64,000 nucleotides of DNA from JBAZQS01 sp041645075. Lineage in GTDB: Bacteria > Patescibacteriota > Patescibacteriia > 2-01-FULL-39-33. The DNA is taken from contig JBAZQS010000001.1 of assembly GCA_041645075.1 (NCBI GenBank), forward strand, positions 1 through 64,000, given 5' to 3'. Every line of letters starts with the position of its first letter. Positions within the stretch are counted from its first letter, which is position 1. A program made the translations under genes and the position numbers. The notes under the pieces are model-generated. The model was not told where the DNA came from and searched no databases. It saw only the letters and a list, made by a program, of their open reading frames with translations. This document shows positions 60,401 through 64,000 of the stretch, in pieces.

Positions 60401-60727
60401 ATTGGTCCTTATATCGGACAATCGGAAGTCCAATTTGGATTTGTGAGGTTGGCCGATAAGGGGGGCGGTTGTCCTACCGGCATAAGAATTTATAGTAATA
60501 CATTTTGGTATCCGTATTGTACTGGCAGTTCTTGTTCTAATAAGCAGGTTAATCGCTGTTCGTCCGAGGGCTGTAGCAGTTTTTGCGGATCTAATGATAC
60601 GCCGAATTCAAGCGGAACGTATGATAATGTAAATGGTAATTTTGGCGACAATCAGCCGACAGTATTATGGAAAAATGGCGTTTCTGGGGCGTGGGGTACA
60701 AATAATTTCAGAGGCGGATGGCAGTAA
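48449..60727 (+). CDS. Giant multi-domain surface protein with VirB2-like pilin N-terminus (4092 aa)
   Basis: Signal segment (residues ~10-30), then the two-helix pilin module with AGFLWMTAGGDEKKIETAKK (to ~125). An IPT/TIG-like domain follows (~365-450), then a lamin-tail-like region (~710-800), SbsA-like Ig domains (from ~980), and a LamG lectin-like domain (~1619-1827). Myxococcus-type Cys repeats (CGDG.....E.CDDGN..NGDGC, ~1995-2125) come next, then twin Cys modules and a pseudopilin-like RDTKRLADLQ (~2800-2900). Type 3 thrombospondin repeats (D.D.DG.GD.CDNC, ~3127-3250), more Cys repeats (~3255-3520) and a beta-helix (~3735-4092) complete it. The frame is intact over 12.3 kb. No C-terminal anchor. 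It probably forms a large adhesin-like appendage; partner genes flank it. Confidence 0.9.
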   Translation: MTAIVKKKKFIAFVLILVLAGIFILFNPILAQDQFGLNSAAGIGLAQNDLKTTIVNIVRIFLGFLGLVAVILIIYAGFLWMTAGGDEKKIETAKKIILGAVIGLIIILSAFAIVSFVLTRLAPPPAEPCVSGTIVSCGPQGCGSKICVNGSWGVCNINTSACDFILNNKLSYIKYFRSDKIPAAGNTFSNWTRNISYNFSGVVGVPKIDDLSVGAYARNRGGFITDTRLYKVEGFDGTVFTDYGPFNPNQTPNEEFDTQIAWDTSALNLQSEWKIKTHVVPSGIATPFESPAIKTKIRAPNCFNGIQDSQSPYGETGIDCGGNPASQYYCGACGGESCSNGGDSSQCLDENCATSVCLPINCLCAQNPIIDWIEPDNGAAGNYVTIGGRYFGNLKGAVYFGNTRANLELNPECNSTWTSNQIIVEVPAIAQNTYQVTVQTHQDFGGLTSNSKDFILNNIVRPGLCNVYNLDIYTDRNVKINAGSANQTGQLIGANFPTTGLKNVVWKFLPTNTTSTGSNWAIDRARDLVPENKRGMTNLNVYNGAQYSNPFRFLVSPGGIGDPCGFADDSPGICSAAEVCQTGLECNILATPTKPACTCQSAANFCNNNGQVEGTEECDGTAFKDNKNQCSNYPGFTGGALSCNRQCRPDTSQCVSVSTTNIPAGMGIFTWSFNTIISPPTPYSCGYDQYGACSISGCATGQRCEVQGNSDEFIEFYNPTGYTVNNFGAWLLVINKTNTSTISNFLPAGASASIPARGFFVLPRSAQFGLPPAYSGAVTIKLVRSANTAYDDKITYGGPGKLPLAIAPTSLGRKIDGLESRSIFSDPLVFTDFSVFARSTKGVSNSAEPAKTGARLLINEISVGIDPCTCRPAALATCANGLLDVGEICDRVGNEDVFQRGTGLCSDYNIGSTGRLSCRNCQIDKSSCQGPLVDITQAAIGMYTWSFNTISQSPFQRPYVVEDCSRTRSCDVGAKMASPTPWSEEWNQVKHPNLYIPQPLACVDAVISARFSNRMNPATINNNTVIVLKCDNTNGKDCRKVSGAVEVYKDNNNLDYDIFKFTPTADLTPNAWYKVVLKSEEIKDYVGLKLDNKTTLLSLSERYCAEITYNGGITTDKDYCWNFQTRPSNVKCNPGCVECSPDPERFRYRFEAKPFKANLDSEDNVCLMLNSWNYLWNWSTDKSDKIFVYNLANQPVATGIALKETIYDAPDKFAKVITQLEVNPNKTDYCRAYIDLTNLVVIEDQSCDKGTTQSPSPWIMSEDACLNGLISARFNLPVADETVKSSGNLIVEKCGGVKDEALAGVGCERQSVNSAQIHIFPYSHLPLSENLRNLIFEQGLSPAFPEGFLINQSENFNPNTWYRVILLGGDNGVRASKIITLADGTESDTNEPQGKLLTPNPNTRTDYNQDGEDDYIWLFKTGSQICEVDSVEVAPADKFMKYTYETQVYNAFAQAANCNVLNSCKYNWQWRSVIEPTDNSNSGDSIATIKNEKDQPSICVGKGGEKIGPTLVDPVQLASAVAEGETNIKAIEPGKDLVHPNQPAYGAKWDYGHLQIGFPKLRITDYKPKGKILCTNENIKITFNEDVKSSSIRVTNPALSADNIKVYKCVGDGVCVKKGLIGYWNFDDGDAKDSSGAGNDGIKKNGVVISPYAEKGMVAIFDGVDDYIEIPNTNTSPLTDKITVSAWIYFNDSSFTTQQWVVNQGRDYYGSGWGILLYNGALRFSVNTNNADDGREITIASPVSSRRWYYVTAVYDSINGAKLYIDGVEKANASAKGKIVYKYNEKITFGVMAFYSPTYFKFSGMLDDVRIYNRVLSDTEIKELAGSTQQNATCYTNDDCPTSLDDMPLNLKVNYPAYVYGYSSGVWTPVWTPELSKELDLSIVNALEPKAKYRVVVNGGPAGPIAWNTNQLGDLNYNVGNGRGEECEPGLYPWKVLSGSCENAFYALQKCVLPYYYNSCPDPANPNDLKNLIKECNRGEAYCDQNCHNTGNTNIASCGDGIKESSLEECDDRNTINGDGCSSNCLLEGSDQKYGSLCGNQRIQTGESCDDGNTANGDGCSDKCLPESGRPNGSRPNAPICGNGKIEIGEDCDDGNKVNDDGCNFRCLNEGSSGGARCGNNVVEKGQPTSFSWTFAVDQSAETCVPVVFNISNCPNGIWEAVVGVNTTMNLNNFAICEHDNTVFNNVAFGNSLWGKILGKIKLVVNKFTNRKSVFAGVGDLCGNGWTIRPNGEFDILEYSSTDNQKIFDFIKKADWAGGHEYKIVGDINRNGGFDEGIDTQASVIMRTHGRCWIEGAKINVWPMGEEKYNDTFFCYGENCGKRTVSLYDDDISADWNTLFPYLKYNDIAVSDPLKPGNQHLYQAWALSTSSDLLKSNIAWSMSNPSYVSQQDFNYSTGVGDGNRNKWFTGGNVGGDGYITAKVTSDSNIDIGKATATTTVKVFLCENPWPSPENFPYYDSANNCKTNSGGCVNTNFELYYCRDSGAAGPDGDLPAVYDPVVIGYSALTPARNVNDLIKEFIFTRQFSLAEATRNIKQTITGDKTITDVGDGRNGCYIQPGYAVTFIESDRCDFVYEINFPKSGDYYLLLKTANDNNSLEKAGLDINHEMDIRVDGVIKGTIIAKASLPNNPQTNIVKLSNISAGKHAIKIDWTNDFYCSGPGGASCPSWTPIDTVTGEYKYFDSNLRIYSLALAEGSNDDAIGVRVVANSNHFSPLFWYRKYFDPNNQGSPSGLLANDYQGVREGRTVYVNAADLNDNKKEIYSNVYLLSYSAAADAITKDIYNGLLANFHFNVQNPFGVCSADATYKCLTDTNCQQANKGYCLLNYSQGGLPDFGVCSDDATYECLTDTNCQKANKGYCLSDKAKLTRDTKRLADLQFINSLLATYNNTKRCNNDHSRLCAGDSGCYGGGSCGNYYPNLLAGSYIVGRTFSAWPSWQATLGNTIGSALPIDPLNGFKGCGDQYDKITCWDNLNKLMRCPDETTYVYTYSSTAINGKSETKNIFAHREYAPTPAASWQPVWSQVEYMKDNPDPFKDPFTNFSVAQMCQPTPTCGNNTIEAGENCYNCWADAGCGNSALNAGESCQRSVVAGVENWSCRCPDSDRIPYANDKTKLISDGFPDVACGGKARDNCPYVFNLDQTDSDSDGIGNACDSCPTSANVDQKDSDRDGVGDACDNCVSKYNLRVNGNQPNSDGDNFGDACDNCSTVANNDQTDADSDGVGNVCDNCPTIKNQNQNDINRNGRGDACEVYVASYCGNSVVENINTGGYGSEVCDEGADNGKPNRCNSTCTGIFSTFCGDGQMVTGDNEQCDCGIDPARLPVGPACTTSWPAGAGSRPTWDTVSFTTINGVPPDLYSTDQKTLWYCSAGCQQTRQDSRYCGDSRVDSLNGEQCDLGVQTGLTDTTYNYDYGTCNTQCQRTYCGDGKKQDPNGMGRGGPNNDGKEACDGSDYGSGGQPIGKTCNNNCQIVANTVNVNLGVCGDGVKQTPNTSGLNETCDEGALNGQPGHCNSTCTGVLLDQFLYYGRIHFGEMCDGTVHAYLATYSPLILDSGWLSMASKLDNAMFLVNQKSDDPCSKGSDTPVPAGYNVVGGIHLGDKERDVASDNSYCSFIAAVGYNGTAWNTAMGTAGTNLEGPGWVKIAAKDDSIKLAMVYGVNPESPRASCPSGYTEQGAIFVGLTTVTDNLPRAYIGGTSISKGWVSFCVKNNIPAQTKFEVGQRDDCSIVQANRYSCPADYKMIFVSTSGSSSNDGLSEADPRATLDQAQAVVAANPSEPGYCILLKGGDTFTTFTSHGTAVETGETDVNSHYAFLWNINKPLVMKSYGAPNAILQQPSAQSATMPPAAIAIARPESSPLTSKVIISNLTFKNWQARVIYMSSVRNVEINNNIIEGAGTKQLGDNGGVYGDGVIYPEDSSGIVVDGNQITDSLNRTGDKYDDIHAVYINRSSNIEIKNNTITNISGPALKMVRNQTSDISIHDNTLNYIGPYIGQSEVQFGFVRLADKGGGCPTGIRIYSNTFWYPYCTGSSCSNKQVNRCSSEGCSSFCGSNDTPNSSGTYDNVNGNFGDNQPTVLWKNGVSGAWGTNNFRGGWQ
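53300..53935 (+). other. LamG/concanavalin-like domain insert with deviating base composition
   Basis: Encodes GLIGYWNFDDGDAKDSSGAG ... YIDGVEKANASAKGK ... GMLDDVRIYNRVLSDTEIKEL, a typical LamG-like fold. The DNA is clearly richer in AT and uses GGA, AGA, GCA and TCA codons, unlike the GGC/GCC-rich neighbours. It interrupts a Cys-rich segment (YKCVGDGVCV before, TCYTNDDC after). Confidence 0.8.
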
Positions 60728-60768
60728 AAATTTTATTTTTGACAAATTAAATAAAATAAATCAATAAT

Positions 60769-61479
60769 ATGTTTAATCAACAACAAGCTCAACAAAATTC
60801 AAATCCAGATTTAAGTTCATCCGGTAATGCCTTGCCCATTGAGCCGGCTTTGCCGCCCCAGCCGCCTACGCCGCCGCCTCAAGTAGAGGATATGTTTGCC
60901 GAAACCGATAAAGGTAATCCGCAAGTAATCAGGCCGCTCCAGCCAGGACAAGTCCAAAATATATTGCCCGATACTCAAGGCGAGGATATTTTTGGCGGCC
61001 GTTCAATTTGGCAAAATAAATTGTTAGTCGTTGTTTTAATGGCGGCGGGCGTATTGATTTTGGGTGGCGCGGGCTGGCTGACTTTTAGTTTTTTTGCCAA
61101 ATCAGGAAAGCCCAATCAAAATATTAACAATAACAGCGCGGCGGCCAATATCAACAACGTCAATACGGCGAATGTAAATAATGTGAATAATAATGCCGAC
61201 GCGACCAACAATGCCAATACCAATCAAGCGGCGATTCCCATTGACAGCGATAATGACGGTTTGACTGATGAAGAAGAAAGAAATCTGGGTACTGATCCGA
61301 ATAATTTTGACAGCGATAATGACGGCTTGACCGATAGCGCCGAGGTAAAAATTTATAAGACCGACCCACTTAACCCGGATACGGACGGCGACGGCTATAA
61401 AGACGGCCCGGAAGTCAGCAGCGGTTATGATCCGACTAAATCGGGCGGGGCCAGATTATTTAATGTCCCAACGCAATAA
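60769..61479 (+). CDS. Single-pass membrane protein with calcium-type DxDxDG repeats (236 aa)
   Basis: A Pro-rich cytoplasmic N-terminus is followed by one helix (LLVVVLMAAGVLILGGAGWLTF). An Asn/Ala-rich linker follows (~residues 120-160), then repeats of DSDNDGLTDEEE, DSDNDGLTDSAE and DTDGDGYKDGPE, a bacterial thrombospondin-type-3-like calcium-binding pattern. It lies 41 bases after the 4092-residue gene and shares its calcium-repeat theme. A calcium-dependent surface anchor or spacer is a reasonable inference. Confidence 0.82.
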   Translation: MFNQQQAQQNSNPDLSSSGNALPIEPALPPQPPTPPPQVEDMFAETDKGNPQVIRPLQPGQVQNILPDTQGEDIFGGRSIWQNKLLVVVLMAAGVLILGGAGWLTFSFFAKSGKPNQNINNNSAAANINNVNTANVNNVNNNADATNNANTNQAAIPIDSDNDGLTDEEERNLGTDPNNFDSDNDGLTDSAEVKIYKTDPLNPDTDGDGYKDGPEVSSGYDPTKSGGARLFNVPTQ

Positions 61480-61512
61480 TTAAAAATCAAAATTAATTAT
61501 TTAAATTATTAT

Positions 61513-62976
61513 ATGTTTAACTCAAACAATTCGCCCTCACCCATCAGTCAGCCGCCGGAAAATAAACCGCCGAGCCCAAACTTTTCCTTGAATAATAATC
61601 CGCCGGAACCGCTAAAGGACGAAGTTTATGTGATGCCGGAAAAATTCCATCCCCAGCCAGCCAAATCATCGGCCGGTAAGCCCTTGATTATCGCTTTGAT
61701 TATTTTAATTTTAGTCGTGGCGGCCACGGCCACTTATTTTTTGTATGATATGTGGCAAAAGAGCCAGAATGGTCTGGCGTTAGCCAATCAAAATCTTAAT
61801 GTGAATAATAGTCAAAATCAGAATCAGAATGAAAACCAGAATGAAAATGTAAACAGCGATATAAATAATAGTTTAAATAGTAATGCCGAAATAAATTTAA
61901 ATGCCGAAACCAATACCGATATCAGCACCAGCACGCCGCCGGAAAATATCGGCGTCTATACGGCCCAAATACCGCCTCAAATAAGCAGTGACAGCGACAA
62001 TGACGGTTTGACTGACGCGGAGGAAGCCGTGGTCGGCAGTTCGCCGATTGAACAGGACAGCGATAAAGACGGTTTTATTGACGGCCAGGAATTAGCCAAG
62101 GGCTATAGCCCGACCGCGCCAGCCGGCGACAACGGCAGATTGCCGGCGGCCAGTTTTATCGCCTCGCTTTCCACGAATTTTATCAAGGATAATTTTAAAA
62201 TACTTTATCCCAAAAACTGGCAAGCAACGACAATCCCGGCCACCAATCAGGTGGTGATTACCACCAATACAGGTGAGATTATAAAAATATCCGCGCGCGA
62301 TAATAATGACCGTGTTTCCGCCGCTAATTGGTATTTGAATAATAATCCGCAGGCCTCTTTAAGCCAATTAAAAAGCCTCACGGCCGGCGACTTAAGCGGC
62401 GTGTTTTCTCCCAATGGTTTAGCCGCCTATCTGGCCGATGCCGATAAAAATCGGTTTTATTCTTTTGAGTATATGATGGATGCCAACGCTCAATTCCGCT
62501 ATCCCGCTTTATTTTTAATGGTTATTAAAAATTTTGCGCCGATTATTGGCAGTGAGACAACCGCCAATTGGCAGGCCTTTAGCAATGAAGTCAATAATTA
62601 CACCGTAAAATATCCTAAGGACTGGAAAACCGTGACGGACAATAGCAATGTCGTCGGCTTTGCGCCAATTACTATGGCTCTAGATTATCAATGGGCGATA
62701 TTGGTGTTTGACGCGAGCCAGAAAACCAAGGAAGATATTATCAGGGAAATGGGCAGCCAGTTCGGCCAGTCCAGAACGGAAAATCGGGCGAATATAACCA
62801 TGGGCAATATACCGGCCACCAAAGTAGCGGTCACCACGGCAACCATTCCATCTTGGTATTTTGAATCCATTTTTATTGAAAAAAATAGTAAGATATATCA
62901 GATATCAAATGGCGCCATAAACAGCGATTTATTTGAGCCATTTTACAGGAGTTTTCAATTCATAGCCAATAATTAG
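61513..62976 (+). CDS. Single-pass membrane protein with calcium-type repeats and PsbP-like domains (487 aa)
   Basis: The architecture starts like its upstream neighbour: Pro-rich start, one helix (KPLIIALIILILVVAATATYFLY), an Asn/Gln-rich linker (~85-145), then DSDNDGLTDAEE and DSDKDGFIDGQE. Two similar globular domains follow, recognisable by FKILYPKNWQATTI and YTVKYPKDWKTVT, which resemble PsbP-like lipoprotein domains. Two paralogous anchors in tandem suggest duplication. The gene precedes ybeY by 14 bases. Confidence 0.82.
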   Translation: MFNSNNSPSPISQPPENKPPSPNFSLNNNPPEPLKDEVYVMPEKFHPQPAKSSAGKPLIIALIILILVVAATATYFLYDMWQKSQNGLALANQNLNVNNSQNQNQNENQNENVNSDINNSLNSNAEINLNAETNTDISTSTPPENIGVYTAQIPPQISSDSDNDGLTDAEEAVVGSSPIEQDSDKDGFIDGQELAKGYSPTAPAGDNGRLPAASFIASLSTNFIKDNFKILYPKNWQATTIPATNQVVITTNTGEIIKISARDNNDRVSAANWYLNNNPQASLSQLKSLTAGDLSGVFSPNGLAAYLADADKNRFYSFEYMMDANAQFRYPALFLMVIKNFAPIIGSETTANWQAFSNEVNNYTVKYPKDWKTVTDNSNVVGFAPITMALDYQWAILVFDASQKTKEDIIREMGSQFGQSRTENRANITMGNIPATKVAVTTATIPSWYFESIFIEKNSKIYQISNGAINSDLFEPFYRSFQFIANN

Positions 62977-62990
62977 TTAATTCCCATTAG

Positions 62991-63446
62991 GTGTTAAATT
63001 TTGAACTAAATAAACAAGTTAGGGCTGACGTTGAAGAAAAATTTTTGAAAAAGGCGGTGGCGGTTTTTAATCAGGAAAGCGCGCTTAAGGGAAAATTTAA
63101 TTTTTCTTTGGCTTTCATTGACGCAAAAAATATTAAAAAATTAAACCAAGATTATCGCGGCAAAAGTCGGGTTACCGACGTCTTGAGTTTTGCCGAAGAT
63201 AAAAACGATTTTATAGAGATGCCCTCGGCGGAAAAGTATTTAGGCGAGATTTTAATCTGCGTTTCTCAAGCGGAAAAACAGGCCAAGCAATTCAAGCAGC
63301 CCTTAAAAAAGGAAATTGCCCGTTTATTAATTCATGGCTTGGCTCATTTAGTCGGTTATGAGCATGAAGGGGTGTCGCTGAAGAGGGCAGGGGAGATGAG
63401 GGCGCTTGAGGAGAGGGTGAGGGCGAGGATAAATTCTAAATTTTAA
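62991..63446 (+). CDS. ybeY: Endoribonuclease YbeY (rRNA maturation)
   Basis: Zinc-dependent RNase involved in 16S rRNA 3' processing and ribosome quality control. The 151-residue protein has NQDYRGKSRVTDVLSFA, YLGEILICVSQAEKQAKQF and the zinc motif HGLAHLVGYEHE (HGxLHLxGYDH type, with Ala for Gly/Leu and Glu for Asp). The three zinc His residues are kept. The start is GTG. It is in the same direction as the surface-protein genes but functionally separate. Confidence 0.94.
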   Translation: MLNFELNKQVRADVEEKFLKKAVAVFNQESALKGKFNFSLAFIDAKNIKKLNQDYRGKSRVTDVLSFAEDKNDFIEMPSAEKYLGEILICVSQAEKQAKQFKQPLKKEIARLLIHGLAHLVGYEHEGVSLKRAGEMRALEERVRARINSKF

Positions 63447-63488
63447 TGATGAACACATATTTTGTTCATTTACTGTTTTATTAACAGT

Positions 63489-63517
63489 TTGATAGTTGAC
63501 TGATTTTTTATTATAAT
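63489..63517 (+). promoter_or_regulatory. Promoter of ftsA
   Basis: TTGATA (63489-63494), a 17-base spacer and TATAAT (63512-63517), followed by a GGGGCGAGG tract. Confidence 0.72.
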
Positions 63518-63550
63518 ATAGGGGCGAGGTAATTTTTAATTTATATTCCC

Positions 63551-64000
63551 ATGCCGAGAGATAATATCATAACCGGATTAGATGTTGGCTCAACCGCCAT
63601 TAGGATTGTGGTTGGCCAAAAATCCAGAAACGATGAGCGTCTTCATATTGTGGGCGCGGTTGAGGCGCCGGCCCAAGGCATCAGCAAAGGAGTGGTTAAT
63701 AGCGTGGAAGATGCCGTCTCCTCAATTTCTCTGGCTTTGGAAAAAATTGAACGGATGGTGGGCCAGCCCGTTGACCATGCTTGGATTGGCATTTCCGGGA
63801 GCCACATTATCGCTCAAGAAAGCCGCGGCGTCGTGGCGGTTTCCAAGCCCGACGGCGAAATCAGAGCCGAAGACGTGGAGCGGGCGATCGGAGCGGCCCG
63901 CGCCGTTTCCATCCCGCCCAATTATGAGATAATCCATGTTATTCCCAAAAGTTTTACGGTTGATTCCCAAATCGGCATTAAAGACCCGATTGGCATGACC
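63551..64000 (+). CDS. ftsA: Cell-division protein FtsA, N-terminal part (runs off the window)
   Basis: FtsA is an actin-like ATPase that anchors FtsZ filaments to the membrane. The visible 150 residues start MPRDNIITGLDVGSTAIRIVV with the phosphate-1 motif. They continue with IVGAVEAPAQGISKGVVNSVEDAV (1C-domain entry), HAWIGISGSHI and NYEIIHVIPKSFTVD, all FtsA signatures. It has its own promoter. The 3' end lies outside the window; ftsZ may follow but is not visible. Confidence 0.95.
   Translation, partial: MPRDNIITGLDVGSTAIRIVVGQKSRNDERLHIVGAVEAPAQGISKGVVNSVEDAVSSISLALEKIERMVGQPVDHAWIGISGSHIIAQESRGVVAVSKPDGEIRAEDVERAIGAARAVSIPPNYEIIHVIPKSFTVDSQIGIKDPIGMT

Noticed and set aside
63360..63446. 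Repeat-like GAGGAGAGGGTGAGGGCG at the end of ybeY as a palindromic repeat insertion
   Set aside because: The encoded EMRALEERVRARI matches the normal family C-terminus (EMxALEExIL), so it is native coding sequence.
1..64000. TGA recoded to an amino acid, as in some Patescibacteria
   Set aside because: Several well-defined genes end in TGA (for example 5446 and der at 38142), and no conserved gene reads through TGA.

Overview
The window looks like a chromosome segment of a Candidate Phyla Radiation (Patescibacteria) bacterium, most likely from the Parcubacteria group. The reasons are small VirB2/TrbC-like 'pilin' proteins with the WMT(A/S)GG(D/N)E signature, giant secreted proteins, conserved hypothetical membrane proteins typical of that radiation, and AT-rich intergenic DNA. 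TGA is used as a normal stop. No rRNA genes, IS transposases or CRISPR arrays were seen. The lineage call is an inference from gene content, not from a marker-gene tree.

Layout. 1-2.4 kb: the C-terminal part of PEP synthase, interrupted by a 410-residue LAGLIDADG intein just before the phosphohistidine. 2.5-8.8 kb: a small protein with a strong promoter, lgt, a cluster of unrecognised membrane/zinc-ribbon proteins driven by a duplicated terminator-promoter cassette, and a VirB2-like pilin. 8.9-10.6 kb: a tRNA-Asp locus with two broken copies, then a Fic protein with an N-terminal winged helix. 10.7-15.4 kb (minus): a DUF2061 protein and four monocistronic, partly paralogous envelope proteins that share a leader element and terminators; one is frameshifted. 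15.6-18.0 kb (minus): rplT, rpmI, infC, ssrA (tmRNA), smpB. 18-25.3 kb: AI-2E-type permease, two hypothetical membrane proteins, glyS, M16 peptidase, glycosyltransferase. 25.3-28.2 kb (minus): a membrane protein, a citramalate synthase and tRNA-Leu, tRNA-Met, tRNA-fMet. 28.5-32 kb: a secreted beta-helix protein flanked by duplicated tRNA-Met genes, then parA-parB. 32-37 kb (minus): rel, topA, dprA. 37.1-37.6 kb: a candidate structured RNA, an odd tRNA-like gene and tRNA-Pro. 37.6-41.6 kb: pth, der, a small protein and an LCP-family protein. 41.8-64 kb (plus): lepB, hisS, rpsU, a YqeY-like gene, two giant pilin-fusion surface proteins (1163 and 4092 residues), two membrane-anchored calcium-repeat proteins, ybeY and the start of ftsA.

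How the genes work together. Most of the window is translation (two aminoacyl-tRNA synthetases, ribosomal proteins, IF-3, tmRNA/SmpB ribosome rescue, Pth, Der, YbeY), chromosome maintenance (ParAB, TopA, DprA) and envelope biogenesis (Lgt, LepB, LCP protein, glycosyltransferase). The most unusual content is the surface system. Two proteins start with a two-helix VirB2-like pilin domain that is almost identical between them and continue into very large cysteine-rich, multi-domain ectodomains. They lie next to two single-pass anchors carrying the same kind of DxDxDG calcium repeats. The beta-helix domain that ends the giant protein also exists as a free secreted protein at 28.5 kb. Together these suggest a modular cell-surface apparatus built on a VirB2-like base; that function is inference.
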